Below, in pieces: positions 42,352 to 51,595 of a stretch of 64,000 nucleotides of DNA. Each line of letters begins with the position of its first letter. The stretch's first letter is position 1. The DNA is from Arthrobacter sp. MYb229 (GTDB lineage: Bacteria; Actinomycetota; Actinomycetes; Actinomycetales; Micrococcaceae): assembly GCF_002975405.1 (NCBI RefSeq), contig NZ_PCPS01000001.1, positions 496,001 through 560,000 on the forward strand, in the 5' to 3' direction. The notes beneath the pieces were generated by a model, which made no database searches, was not told the origin of the DNA, and saw only the letters and a program-made list of their open reading frames with translations. A program made the position numbers and the translations under genes.

Positions 42352-44033
42352 GTAACAATCTGAAAATTGACATGAACGCCACAGAGAATGTGTTGCGCAT
42401 CGAGAACCTGAATGTCGACTTTGTCACGGATGCGGGGGCCGTCCCTGCGGTCCGCGGCGTGGATTTGTCGGTCAAGCCAGGGGAGATCCTGGCCATCGTC
42501 GGCGAATCCGGATCGGGTAAGTCGGTGACCGCGCGCACCGCGTTGGGGATCTTGGCGGAAAATGGTGCCTCGCATGGCGCTGTCTACCTGAAGGGCCAGA
42601 ATATGCTGACCCTCCAGGGGTCCGCATTGCGGGCGGCTCGCGGACGAGACGTGTCGATGATCTTTCAGGAGCCATCCACCGCACTGAACCCGGTGTACAC
42701 CGTTGGCTGGCAAATCATGGAGGGCATCCGTGCACACACCAAGCTGTCGAAAAAGGAAGCCAAGGCGCGCGCCGTCGAGGCGATGCGCCAGGTAGGCATT
42801 CCGGATCCGGAACAACGCGTGGATTACTATCCGCACCAGTTCTCCGGCGGGCAGAAGCAGCGTGTGGTGATCGCCGCGGCGCTGGCGCTGGAACCCGATT
42901 TGATCGTGGCCGATGAGCCGACCACCGCGCTGGACGTCACGGTGCAGGCCGAAATCCTGGCTCTGCTGCGGAACCTGCGCGATGAGCTGGGGACCGCAAT
43001 TGTGATCATCACCCACAACATGGGCGTGGTGGCAGACATCGCGGACCGGGTCATCGTGATGAACCAAGGGCAGATTGTCGAACAAGCAACTTCGCGTGAG
43101 CTGTTCGAGAACCCGCAGGACGAGTACACCAGAACGCTGCTGGCGGCCGTACCGCATCTGGGACGCAATTCCGCCTCTGCCGGCCTGGAAGAGCGGCCCC
43201 ACGCCCAAGCCGAAGTGCTCGTGGAGGCCAAGGGGCTACGGGTGCATTTCCCTGGACGTCTCGGAGCTCCTGGATTCACCGCGGTGGACGGAGTGGATCT
43301 GAAGATTCACGCCGGTGAGGTTTATGGACTGGTGGGCGAGTCAGGGTCTGGAAAAACAACCATCGGGCGCAGCATCGCCGGGCTCAATAGGATCACCGAT
43401 GGTTCGCTGCAGGTGCTCGGCTATGAAATGGCGCAGTTCAAGGAACGCAGCTTCAAGCCGCTGCGCAAGCAGATCGGTTTCGTTTTCCAGGATCCCGCGG
43501 CGAGCTTCAACCCGCATCTGACCGTGGGGGAGTGCGTGGCCGAACCGTTGAACGTGCACCGAGAACTGAACCCTTCACAGACTCGGTCAAAGGTCGCTGC
43601 GCTCTTGGAATCCGTGCAGCTGCCCGGAGGCTTTGCCGATCGGTACCCGCATGAGCTTTCTGGCGGTCAACGTCAGCGAGCTTCCTTGGCGCGGGCCTTG
43701 GCGCTGGAACCTAAGCTGCTGATCGCCGATGAGCCCACGAGCGCGCTGGACGTGTCGGTGCAGGCGAAGGTACTCGAACTATTCCGTGAATTGCAGGCGG
43801 AACTAGGATTCGCCGCGTTGTTCGTCTCCCACGACCTCGCAGTGGTTGACCTGTTGGCTTCGTGGGTGGGCGTCTTGTTCCGGGGTTCATTGATCGAGGA
43901 GGGGTTAGGCTCCAAGGTGCTTTCCGCGCCGCAAAATGCCTACACTCAGCGTTTGATCGCGTCCCTGCCAGTTCCGGATCCTCGCGAACAAGCCGTGCGA
44001 CGAAAGATCATTGAAGAATTGAACGGCGCCTAG
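42348..44033 (+). CDS. Fused peptide-transporter ATPase (DppD-DppF in one chain)
   Basis: A 561-residue protein with two complete ABC ATPase domains. The first has Walker A GESGSGKS (52-59) and signature FSGGQKQR near 166; the second has Walker A GESGSGKTT starting near 330 and signature LSGGQRQR near 437. Both Walker B motifs (IVADEPTTALD and LIADEPTSALD) are intact, so both sites should hydrolyse ATP. Fusions of the DppD and DppF ATPases are common in Actinobacteria. Last gene of the operon; the GTG start overlaps the upstream stop. Confidence 0.92.
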   Translation: MSNNLKIDMNATENVLRIENLNVDFVTDAGAVPAVRGVDLSVKPGEILAIVGESGSGKSVTARTALGILAENGASHGAVYLKGQNMLTLQGSALRAARGRDVSMIFQEPSTALNPVYTVGWQIMEGIRAHTKLSKKEAKARAVEAMRQVGIPDPEQRVDYYPHQFSGGQKQRVVIAAALALEPDLIVADEPTTALDVTVQAEILALLRNLRDELGTAIVIITHNMGVVADIADRVIVMNQGQIVEQATSRELFENPQDEYTRTLLAAVPHLGRNSASAGLEERPHAQAEVLVEAKGLRVHFPGRLGAPGFTAVDGVDLKIHAGEVYGLVGESGSGKTTIGRSIAGLNRITDGSLQVLGYEMAQFKERSFKPLRKQIGFVFQDPAASFNPHLTVGECVAEPLNVHRELNPSQTRSKVAALLESVQLPGGFADRYPHELSGGQRQRASLARALALEPKLLIADEPTSALDVSVQAKVLELFRELQAELGFAALFVSHDLAVVDLLASWVGVLFRGSLIEEGLGSKVLSAPQNAYTQRLIASLPVPDPREQAVRRKIIEELNGA

Positions 44034-44048
44034 CCTGGATTCTAGATT

Positions 44049-44083
44049 TTGCCCCGACATCCTTTTTCAGGTTGTCGGGGCAA
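44049..44083. terminator. Probable terminator after the transporter operon
   Basis: An 11-bp GC-rich stem (TTGCCCCGACA and its complement) has a 13-base loop containing TTTTT. No T run follows on the plus strand. Confidence 0.5.
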
Positions 44084-44117
44084 CGTCACTTAATGGGAAA
44101 TACACGAGATGACCACG

Positions 44118-44123
44118 TAAACT
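44118..44123 (+). promoter_or_regulatory. Candidate -10 box for leaderless chorismate mutase mRNA
   Basis: TAAACT ends seven bases before the ATG at 44131; no ribosome-binding site is visible. Confidence 0.42.
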
Positions 44124-44130
44124 AAACATC

Positions 44131-44502
44131 ATGAGCGAGCCGAACACTACTGCCCCTATCGAGGAATTCGACCCGCATGCAAGTTCTCTGCCAGGGGAAG
44201 TTGAGCAAGAAGTCCTCGACGAGTTGTACGCCATCCGTGGAAGCATCGATAACTTCGATGCCCAGTTGGTGTATCTGCTTGCCGAACGCTTTAAGGCCAC
44301 ACAACGCGTGGGCCTGCTTAAAGCACGTCATGACCTGCCGCCCAGCGATCTCAATCGTGAAAAAGCGCAGATTCAGCGCTTGCGCACCTTGGCTCACGAG
44401 GCACACCTTGACCCGGAGTTTGCCGAGAAGTTTTTGAACTTCATCATCTCCGAGGTCATTCGCCACCATCAGAACATTTCTGACGCGCATAAAAATGACT
44501 GA
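44131..44502 (+). CDS. Chorismate mutase (AroQ type)
   Basis: A 123-residue all-helical protein converting chorismate to prephenate for phenylalanine and tyrosine. AroQ active-site positions can be recognised: the first-helix Arg in ELYAIRGSIDNFD, a basic residue in AERFKATQRV, Lys in VGLLKA, the D-x-x-R-E-K motif in DLNREKA, and a late Gln in RHHQN. An extra ~25 residues at the N-terminus are probably disordered. The gene overlaps the next one by eight bases, suggesting coupled expression. Confidence 0.85.
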   Translation: MSEPNTTAPIEEFDPHASSLPGEVEQEVLDELYAIRGSIDNFDAQLVYLLAERFKATQRVGLLKARHDLPPSDLNREKAQIQRLRTLAHEAHLDPEFAEKFLNFIISEVIRHHQNISDAHKND

Positions 44503-45547
44503 ACCAAGTGACGATTTCGCCCGTTCGGATGTCTTCGTCACCTCGTTCTGCCAATTTCCCGGTCAAGATCCGTTGGAGATTCACAAGGTTATCCGCGGGG
44601 AACTAGGCGAACCGAATTTGGCGGTTTTCCCGCAATTAGTGGACCGCGGTATGGGTTCCGATGCACTGGGCCGAAGCGCCAGCATGGTCAGCGACATGGG
44701 CTTTGACCTGCAACCGCATGGTTGGCGCATCGGGGTCACCGATGGGATTGATGCCCGTCGGGCGCGGAGCTTGTTGCGCAGCGACGAAAACCTCTTGGCT
44801 GATGTCATCGGCGCCGAGAAGAAACCAGCGACGCGACTGAAGATTTCGACCCTTGGGCCGTGGTCATTGGCGGCAGGGCTCTACCTGCAGCACGGTGAAC
44901 GGATCCTGATTGATCACGGGGCACGCCGGGATGTCTTGGAGGCTTATGCCGACGGGGTGAAGCAGCAGCTCCTGCGGATGCGCGGGAGCACCACGATTCA
45001 AAGATTTACGGTGCAGCTCGATGAGCCGCAGCTGCCCGCTGTGCTTGACGGCGCATTGCCCACCGCCAGCGGATATCGCACCTTACGCTCCATTCCACGA
45101 CAGGAGGTGCGCGAGGTTTACTCCCGGTTTGTGCAGACGCTTGCCGAGGTCGAAGGCACGCAAATAGTCGTTAATCTGCCCAGCGCCGATGAGCAGTGGA
45201 TCAAACGCGTGGACATCTTGCATCAGGCCGGTGTGCAAGGGTATGTGATCGATCCGGCGCGAATGGATCACCGCTCATGGGAGCGCGTCGCAGCTTTGGT
45301 GGAAACCGGGGCGCAGATTTACCTTCAGCTACTTGAACCGGGCAAGCGTGCCCCGGGAGTTGTCGACGGGGTGAACAAGGTGCTCCGGCCGTGGCGGCAG
45401 CTTGGCCTGCCGTTGACGCAGTTAGGCCAGCTGACGCTGATGCCCGCAGGCACGTTTGCCAACGCGAGTGCAAATCAGGTGGTTGAATGCCTGCAACATT
45501 TAACCGGTTATGCCCAAGCTTTGGAGCAAACGCGGGTTGACGCGTAG
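44495..45547 (+). CDS. MetE-like (cobalamin-independent methionine synthase family) protein lacking zinc ligands
   Basis: A 350-residue single-domain protein resembling the C-terminal barrel of MetE and archaeal-type methionine synthases: VTSFCQFPG, LKISTLGPWSLA, FTVQLDEPQLPA, and the late LMPAGTFAN. The zinc-binding His and Cys residues of true MetE are not seen; the strand that should hold the first pair reads VVNLPSADEQW. It is therefore unlikely to be an ordinary methionine synthase. Rv3015c of mycobacteria is, as I recall, a similar MetE-like protein also found downstream of the iscS-trmU pair. It overlaps the chorismate mutase gene. Confidence 0.72.
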   Translation: MTEPSDDFARSDVFVTSFCQFPGQDPLEIHKVIRGELGEPNLAVFPQLVDRGMGSDALGRSASMVSDMGFDLQPHGWRIGVTDGIDARRARSLLRSDENLLADVIGAEKKPATRLKISTLGPWSLAAGLYLQHGERILIDHGARRDVLEAYADGVKQQLLRMRGSTTIQRFTVQLDEPQLPAVLDGALPTASGYRTLRSIPRQEVREVYSRFVQTLAEVEGTQIVVNLPSADEQWIKRVDILHQAGVQGYVIDPARMDHRSWERVAALVETGAQIYLQLLEPGKRAPGVVDGVNKVLRPWRQLGLPLTQLGQLTLMPAGTFANASANQVVECLQHLTGYAQALEQTRVDA

Positions 45548-45682
45548 CGGAATCCTTGATTTGTGCGGTCACAGCACGAAAACGGGGGTGTGTCATGTAT
45601 CTTAGGAAGAGTGGGGAAAGTAAAAGTACCCGTATAGGCGACGTGGGTGACGCCACTGTTTTCGGTTTCAGGGGGATGTTGT

Positions 45683-46363
45683 ATGAAGTTTCGGATTTTA
45701 GTCGTCGATGATGACGAGGCGTTGTCGGAGATGATCGGCATCGTCTTGCAGAATGATGGTTTCGAAGCATCATTTTGCTACGACGGATCCGGCGCAATCG
45801 AGGCATTCCGCGAAGCTAATCCCGACCTGGTTCTGTTAGACCTGATGTTGCCTGGAATTGACGGCATCGAGGTCTGCAAGCAGATTCGTGCGGAGTCGGA
45901 CGTTCCGGTGGTCATGCTGACCGCAAAATCTGATACCGCAGATGTTGTTCGCGGCTTGGAATCCGGGGCTGACGACTATGTGCCCAAGCCCTTTAAGCCA
46001 GCAGAGCTGGTAGCGCGCGTTCGAGCCCGGTTGCGCCCGAATGAAACGCATGTGGCAGAAACTCTGACCGTGGGGGACGTGACAATCGATGTCGCCGGGC
46101 ACCGCGTGACCCGCGCTGGTAATCAGGTCTCCCTCACCCCACTTGAATTCGATCTATTGGTCACCATGGCACGTAAACCGTGGCAGGTCTTCAGCCGCGA
46201 GCAGCTCTTGGAAGCTGTATGGGGTTACCGACACGCAGCCGATACGCGCCTGGTGAACGTTCACGTGCAGCGATTGCGGTCCAAAATTGAATTAGACCCT
46301 GAAAAACCACAGGTCATTCAGACCATTCGCGGTGTGGGTTACAAGGCTGGTACGGCAAGTTGA
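45683..46363 (+). CDS. mtrA: Response regulator MtrA
   Basis: A 226-residue OmpR-type regulator. The receiver domain has Asp9/Asp10 and the phosphorylated Asp53 (LLDLMLPG), followed by the LTAKSD switch and KPFKP lysine. The winged-helix domain ends VQRLRSKIE and RGVGYKAG. MtrA controls cell-wall and division genes in Actinobacteria. The frame opens at 45647; the ATG at 45683 has AGGGGGAT at normal distance. Its stop overlaps the mtrB start (TTGA), and mtrA-mtrB-lpqB is the classical actinobacterial order. Confidence 0.93.
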   Translation: MKFRILVVDDDEALSEMIGIVLQNDGFEASFCYDGSGAIEAFREANPDLVLLDLMLPGIDGIEVCKQIRAESDVPVVMLTAKSDTADVVRGLESGADDYVPKPFKPAELVARVRARLRPNETHVAETLTVGDVTIDVAGHRVTRAGNQVSLTPLEFDLLVTMARKPWQVFSREQLLEAVWGYRHAADTRLVNVHVQRLRSKIELDPEKPQVIQTIRGVGYKAGTAS

Positions 46364-48174
46364 GTGAACACGCCACGACCGGAAGCGAGATTGCACCGGT
46401 CGAAGTGCGTGCTCAAATTCCTCCGGTAGCTCCTGCATTCTTGAGGGTAAGGCTTTGGGTCAAACGACCTATTGAATGGATTCGGCAGCGCTGGCAGCGC
46501 CACCTGATGTATCGCACGGTGATTTCGACCTTGCTCTTTACCTCCTTGGCGCTGTTGGCAGCCGGCGCTTTTTTGTCCAACCAGATTTCCTCCGCGCTAT
46601 TCAGCGAGCGGTTTAATCAGATTTCAAAAGAATCTGAACGTGGTCTGGCTCAGGCGCGTTCAATTCTTGAATCTGCCTCCACAACCGACCGTGTTTCTAC
46701 CCAGTCCTTGGTGAACTCGACCTTGGCGACGCTAGAAGGCGACGGAGCCACGGTGATCCGTGACTTTGTGCTCAAACCAATTCCGGTCGCAGGTGATGAA
46801 AACCTGTATGTAGGACCCACCGCTTCTGGCTCATTGACTACCCGAGTAGTCCCAGACGACCTGGCCGAAAGTGTGCAGAGCGATTCGGGGATTTTTTGGC
46901 GTTCAATTGAGCTTGGCGTTGGTTCGGAGATTCAGCCAGGCATCATCATCGGCACCAAGGTGTTGATCCCTCCGGGCCGTGAATATGGGCTGTACTTGGT
47001 CTATGACTTATCCAGCGTGCAGGACACCCTGGAATTCATCAACCGTGCCATGGCCTTTACCGGTCTGGTCTTGTTGCTAGTCGTTGGCTTTATTTCCTGG
47101 TCTGTATCCCGCACCGTAGTGCGTCCAGTTGCAGACGCGGCGTATGTATCCGAACGGATTGCCTCGGGCGATCTCGACCGGAGGATGAAGGTTGCTGGCA
47201 AGGATGAAGTCGCCAGACTCGGTACTGCCTTCAATCACATGGCGCACTCGCTGCAAGAACAGATTACCCAGCTCAATCACCTCTCGGCCATGCAGCAACG
47301 TTTCGTTTCCGATGTTTCCCACGAATTGCGAACCCCGCTGACCACAGTGCGTATGGCCGCTGAGCTAATTCACGATGCTCGCGAGAACTTTGATCCGCTC
47401 ACCGCCCGTTCGGCGGAGCTCATGTATGAGCAGATTGAACGTTTCCAGAACCTACTCAATGACCTCTTGGAAGTGTCCAGATTCGACGCCGGCGTTGCGG
47501 TCCTTGATCGAGAGTCCACCGACCTGAACGTCATTGTACGAAAGGTGATCGACACCGCCACGCCCGTGGCCGATGAATATGGCTCGATTATCCGGTTCAA
47601 CGCCCCGGCAGAGGGATGCGTGGCGGAATTCGACCCGCGCCGAGTTGAGCGTGTGGTGCGAAACCTCGTGCTAAACGCCGTAGAACACGGCGAACAGAAC
47701 CCCATCGATATCACCATCGGCCAGAACGAAAGCTCGGTCGCGGTGACCGTGCGAGACTACGGCATCGGGATGAGTCCCGAGGCCTGCAAACATGTTTTCG
47801 ATCGCTTCTGGCGTGCGGACCCGGCACGTGCCCGGACTACCGGCGGCTCGGGGTTGGGCCTGTCCATTTCAATGGAAGATACCCGGTTGCATGACGGACG
47901 CCTGGAAGCCTGGGGAAAGAAGGGCGTGGGCTCGGCATTCCGCTTGACCTTGCCGCGGACCGCGCACGACGCGATTACCTCATCCCCACTTCCATTGGAA
48001 CCTCCGGTGACAGAAGAAATTCTCGGTCTGCTCGGTGATTCCTTCCCGTTGACCGGTGAGGTGCCGAAGATCGGCTACACGCCGTTGATCTTGGACGACG
48101 AAGATATTCTTATCGAGGACGAAATCTTCCCCAAGCCGGTGGATCCATCCGAGAATCCGGGGGAGGGCAAATAA
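46360..48174 (+). CDS. mtrB: Sensor histidine kinase MtrB
   Basis: A 604-residue sensor kinase with two membrane helices (about 50-70 and 230-250) enclosing an outer sensor domain, then HAMP, HisKA with His321 (SHELRTPL), and HATPase with [11 protein letters not shown] and GGSGLGLS. An acidic C-terminal tail of ~50 residues follows. It phosphorylates MtrA. The start is a TTG overlapping the mtrA stop. The downstream lpqB start overlaps its own stop by one base (TAATG). Confidence 0.93.
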   Translation: MSEHATTGSEIAPVEVRAQIPPVAPAFLRVRLWVKRPIEWIRQRWQRHLMYRTVISTLLFTSLALLAAGAFLSNQISSALFSERFNQISKESERGLAQARSILESASTTDRVSTQSLVNSTLATLEGDGATVIRDFVLKPIPVAGDENLYVGPTASGSLTTRVVPDDLAESVQSDSGIFWRSIELGVGSEIQPGIIIGTKVLIPPGREYGLYLVYDLSSVQDTLEFINRAMAFTGLVLLLVVGFISWSVSRTVVRPVADAAYVSERIASGDLDRRMKVAGKDEVARLGTAFNHMAHSLQEQITQLNHLSAMQQRFVSDVSHELRTPLTTVRMAAELIHDARENFDPLTARSAELMYEQIERFQNLLNDLLEVSRFDAGVAVLDRESTDLNVIVRKVIDTATPVADEYGSIIRFNAPAEGCVAEFDPRRVERVVRNLVLNAVEHGEQNPIDITIGQNESSVAVTVRDYGIGMSPEACKHVFDRFWRADPARARTTGGSGLGLSISMEDTRLHDGRLEAWGKKGVGSAFRLTLPRTAHDAITSSPLPLEPPVTEEILGLLGDSFPLTGEVPKIGYTPLILDDEDILIEDEIFPKPVDPSENPGEGK

Positions 48175-49877
48175 TGCGCTTACGGTTGCTGAGAGTTCTA
48201 ACTATCGTATTTACCGGGCTGCTCATACTTTCAAGCTGCGCCGCCATCCCACGTAATTCGACCGTGCAGAAGATTGAAGCCGAATCCGACCAGGGCGAAT
48301 CGCAGCCTTTTCGCTTTGATGCCCAAGGGCCAACGGAAGGTGCAGATGCACGCCGTATCGTCGAAGGGTTCGTCGAAGCTGGACGATCGGTCCTCGAAGA
48401 TTATGCGCTTTCGCGGGAATTCATGACCCCAGAGTTGGGGGCCGACTGGCGCGGGAATACCCGCACGCTGATCTATGAGGCGATGAACGTACTCACCGGT
48501 GCCGAAAGTAACCGATACACGGTGCAACTGGAAATATCTGGTGAGGTTGACGCGATGGGTGTTTACACCCAAGAACCAGAGCATTCAACGCGCGCCGTGG
48601 ACGTGGAACTTACCCAGGTGGATAACCAATGGCGGATTTCCAATGCGCCGGACGGGATCATGCTGGAATCGAGTTCCTTCAGCAAGATCTTCGCTCCGCA
48701 AACTATTTATTTCTACGACGCCAGCTACCAATATTTGGTGCCCGATGTCCGCTGGTTTACCTCTGGCGCGGGTACGACGACGTCTATGGTGGAGGCCTTA
48801 TTGGCTGGTCCGGCGCCATATCTGCAGAACGCCGTCGTTTCGGCCTTTTCTCCGGCAAGTACGCTCGTGCGTTCGGCGGTGCCGGTGCGAGATGGAACGG
48901 CGACGGTTGATCTCAGCGCCGAGAGCCTCAGCGATGCCTCTGATCATGCGAAACAGCTCATGCAGCAGCAACTTGAAAAAACGTTATCGCCCTTGTCCTC
49001 CGTGAGCATTGTGCGCATGCTTCAAGATGAAACCGAAGTGACCTTGGGCTCGCCGTCGGCAAACTTTGTGCCGGCGCTGATCAATCCGAGTACCCCGGAC
49101 ACACTGATCGCGATTTCCAATGAATCGCTGGTTTACGTCAAAGGACGATCGATCATCCCCGTTGGCGGAGTCCCGGACATTTCGGCGTTCCACCCGCGCC
49201 ATCCTGCCATGTCAGCGGTGGGGAATCGGTATGCCTTCCTCAATGGCAAGGGCACGCAATTGATGACGATCAGCGAGAGCGGAAGCGTCAGCGTGGCCGC
49301 TCAAGGCGGCGCCTTAATCCGCCCCTCGATGGACATCGCGGGCTGGACCTGGACGGCTGACAACACCGCGGAGCATCCGCTGCTGGTGGTGCCCGAAGAT
49401 GTGGCCGGGCAGGGAGAAGTGCGCCCGATTAGCGTCTCCTGGCTCGAAGACACCAAAATCAGTTCCTTGGCTATTTCGCGTGATGGCGCACGTGCGCTGA
49501 TCGTGGCCGAAGAGAATGACGAAGCTAAAGTATACGTCGCCGGCATCGTGCGTGACGCCGATGGTGTGCCACGCGGACTGACCGACGAGCCGATGGAAAT
49601 CTTCCCAGATGTGCCAGTTTCCACCGCCGTATGGGACTCGGATCGTTCAATCATTGTGGCCGAGTTGAGCGCAACCGAACAGGTTGCAGCGGAACAAATC
49701 ACTTTCGAGCATGGATCTGAACGGTTGGGTCTGCTGCTCGGCATGAGCGGCATAACCTCGGGTGTCGGAGATCGCCGACCGGTGTATGCCGAAACGAGCG
49801 AGGAACTTTACACGCGGGTGGGCAATTCATGGCATGCGCTCGATGACTACGCCAAAGACGTCGCATACCCGGGCTGA
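48174..49877 (+). CDS. lpqB: Lipoprotein LpqB
   Basis: A 567-residue lipoprotein with signal peptide and lipobox LSSC (Cys22). The N-terminal half contains a GerMN domain (around [10 protein letters not shown] to [10 protein letters not shown]), the C-terminal half the LpqB beta-propeller domain. In mycobacteria LpqB binds the MtrB sensor domain and modulates its signalling. The gene starts on the last base of the mtrB stop. Confidence 0.92.
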   Translation: MRLRLLRVLTIVFTGLLILSSCAAIPRNSTVQKIEAESDQGESQPFRFDAQGPTEGADARRIVEGFVEAGRSVLEDYALSREFMTPELGADWRGNTRTLIYEAMNVLTGAESNRYTVQLEISGEVDAMGVYTQEPEHSTRAVDVELTQVDNQWRISNAPDGIMLESSSFSKIFAPQTIYFYDASYQYLVPDVRWFTSGAGTTTSMVEALLAGPAPYLQNAVVSAFSPASTLVRSAVPVRDGTATVDLSAESLSDASDHAKQLMQQQLEKTLSPLSSVSIVRMLQDETEVTLGSPSANFVPALINPSTPDTLIAISNESLVYVKGRSIIPVGGVPDISAFHPRHPAMSAVGNRYAFLNGKGTQLMTISESGSVSVAAQGGALIRPSMDIAGWTWTADNTAEHPLLVVPEDVAGQGEVRPISVSWLEDTKISSLAISRDGARALIVAEENDEAKVYVAGIVRDADGVPRGLTDEPMEIFPDVPVSTAVWDSDRSIIVAELSATEQVAAEQITFEHGSERLGLLLGMSGITSGVGDRRPVYAETSEELYTRVGNSWHALDDYAKDVAYPG

Positions 49878-49935
49878 ATTCACAATTGGTGAGACATCTT
49901 CCAGCGCAAGGCGGTTGCAGCGACATCCTTGAAGC

Positions 49936-50721
49936 ATGTCACTCCAACGCCGTTCCGCTGGCTTACTTGATGCGCTGGTTCATGCGCGGAGCGCCGGATG
50001 GATCATTCACTCGGTGCGCGAGACGCTGAACCTACTTTTACCTACGAGTTGCGCAATTTGCGAGCGTGCGGATTTTAGGCTTTGCCCCGAATGCCGGCAC
50101 AAGATTCATCAGCAGCTGTTTTTACCACCATTGGGGGATCAGCTGCAGTTCTATATTGAGCTGCCCAGTACGCAGTGGCAGCTGCCGGTCAGCGCCAGCG
50201 GTATCTACAGCAACGAACTGGCGCGAGCTATCTTGGCCTACAAGAATCAACAACGTCATTTCTTGGGCCAAGAGTTCGCTCCTTTCCTGGCCGCGGCGAT
50301 TAATATTGCTTGTCCTCCTAGAGTATTGGGCCAGCCTACGTTGGTGGTTCCCATGCCCAGCTCCGTGCGTGCCCTGAGCACGCGCGGTTATCGACCAGTA
50401 GAGGTCATGCTGAAAATGGCACAGCGCCAGAGGCTGCTCGGGGAGCACACTCGGACCTCACCGGTACTTCACTATCGTTTCCGTCAGCTTCTTGGTGGGC
50501 AGCAGAAGAGCAAAGCTGGGCCCGCGCGGCGAAGCGGTGACTCGCGGCTGATTGCGGAAATTCCGAAGTATTCGGGACAGCCGATAATTCTCGTCGACGA
50601 CGTCACGACCACGGGGTCCACCCTTCGCAGTGCGGCGCTGGCTTGCTTTGAAGCAGGCTACGACGTGATTGGAGCCGTGGTTCTCGCATTCACAAAACCA
50701 CCTAGCGATGACGAGGACTAG
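49936..50721 (+). CDS. ComF family phosphoribosyltransferase-like protein
   Basis: A 261-residue ComFC-type protein with an N-terminal zinc finger (Cys39, Cys42, Cys50, Cys53) and a type I phosphoribosyltransferase domain carrying the PRPP loop ILVDDVTTTGST near 221-232. In competent bacteria ComFC helps DNA uptake; in Actinobacteria its role is uncertain. It occupies the same place between lpqB and hpf as in mycobacteria. The start is ATG 58 bases after lpqB. Confidence 0.85.
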   Translation: MSLQRRSAGLLDALVHARSAGWIIHSVRETLNLLLPTSCAICERADFRLCPECRHKIHQQLFLPPLGDQLQFYIELPSTQWQLPVSASGIYSNELARAILAYKNQQRHFLGQEFAPFLAAAINIACPPRVLGQPTLVVPMPSSVRALSTRGYRPVEVMLKMAQRQRLLGEHTRTSPVLHYRFRQLLGGQQKSKAGPARRSGDSRLIAEIPKYSGQPIILVDDVTTTGSTLRSAALACFEAGYDVIGAVVLAFTKPPSDDED

Positions 50722-50763
50722 CCGATTTCGCTGAACGCGATATGAAATCTGGCTGTTTGGTAC

Positions 50764-50791
50764 TTGAATCCTGCCGGATGTGGCATAGGGT
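50764..50791 (+). promoter_or_regulatory. Candidate promoter of hpf
   Basis: TTGAAT (50764-50769) and TAGGGT (50786-50791) are 16 bases apart. Transcription would start near 50798, giving a leader of about 97 bases before the hpf ATG. The leader contains a small TGCATC/GATGCA hairpin. Confidence 0.45.
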
Positions 50792-50894
50792 GAAGTATGG
50801 GTTGCATCACAGATGCAGCGAAGGCCCATCTTCAGCCTTTGGGGGAGGAAAACCCCGGGCTGTTGTGTCACCCGACTCCCTATTGGAGGACACC

Positions 50895-51593
50895 ATGGAG
50901 CTGAATTACAGCGGACGTAATATCACCGTCTCGGATCGATTCCGTGAGTACGTTGACGAGAAAATCACCAAGGTCGACCAGCTGGCCAGCAAGATTCAGC
51001 GCATCGATGTGAAAGTCGTCAAGGAAGCACACGCCCGCAACCAGAGCACCGCGCTTAGCGTCGAACTGACGGTCGTTTCACGGGGCCCCGCAATTCGTGC
51101 GGAAGCTCGCGGAGCAGATAAATTTGCGGCGTTCGACATCGCATTCGCAAAGCTCCTCGAAAGATTGCGCAAGGCACGGGATAAGCGGAAGGTTCATCGT
51201 GGAAACCATGCGCCAATCGCTGTCCACGAGGCGACTAGCTCGCTACCCGTAGCTCCAAGCGACAAATCTTTGGTGCAGGAGACGCTCGAAGCCCAGGCAA
51301 GCGCTGAAGCCGAGGCAAACGCGAAGGAAGCGGAGTATTCGCCGGTCGTCATTCGCCGCAAGGTCTTCCCCGCTGAAGTCATGAGCGTTGATGACGCAGT
51401 TGATCGCATGGAACTCGTTGGGCACCCCTTCTATCTGTTTATCGATGAAGCCACCGGCGCTCATTCGGTCGTCTACGGACGTACCCAGTACCAGTACGGC
51501 GTCATCACCCTCGACCCGTCATTGGGTGAAAACGACGAATTGCCAACCGAAGTTCGCGGTTACCGCGATAAGGCCCTGGCTAACGAGGGCTAA
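50895..51593 (+). CDS. hpf: Ribosome hibernation promoting factor, long form
   Basis: A 232-residue long HPF. Residues 1-105 are the ribosome-binding S30AE/YfiA domain (NITVSDRFREYVDEKI); a ~60-residue acidic linker follows; the last ~60 residues are the dimerisation domain (VIRRKVFPAEVMSVDDAV, FYLFIDE). Long HPF joins ribosomes into inactive 100S dimers in stationary phase. The frame is open from 50742, but the ATG at 50895 has a near-perfect TTGGAGGA eight bases upstream and the natural N-terminus. The AlkX-type gene begins directly after its stop. Confidence 0.93.
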   Translation: MELNYSGRNITVSDRFREYVDEKITKVDQLASKIQRIDVKVVKEAHARNQSTALSVELTVVSRGPAIRAEARGADKFAAFDIAFAKLLERLRKARDKRKVHRGNHAPIAVHEATSSLPVAPSDKSLVQETLEAQASAEAEANAKEAEYSPVVIRRKVFPAEVMSVDDAVDRMELVGHPFYLFIDEATGAHSVVYGRTQYQYGVITLDPSLGENDELPTEVRGYRDKALANEG

Positions 51594-51595
51594 TC

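Noticed and set aside
41796-43208. A 470-residue frame on the minus strand opposite the permease and ATPase genes
   Set aside because: It overlaps two well-supported transporter genes, has no recognisable motif and no ribosome-binding site.
42348-44033. Artificial fusion or missed stop in the double ATPase gene
   Set aside because: Both domains are complete and in frame, and such fusions are common for actinobacterial peptide transporters.
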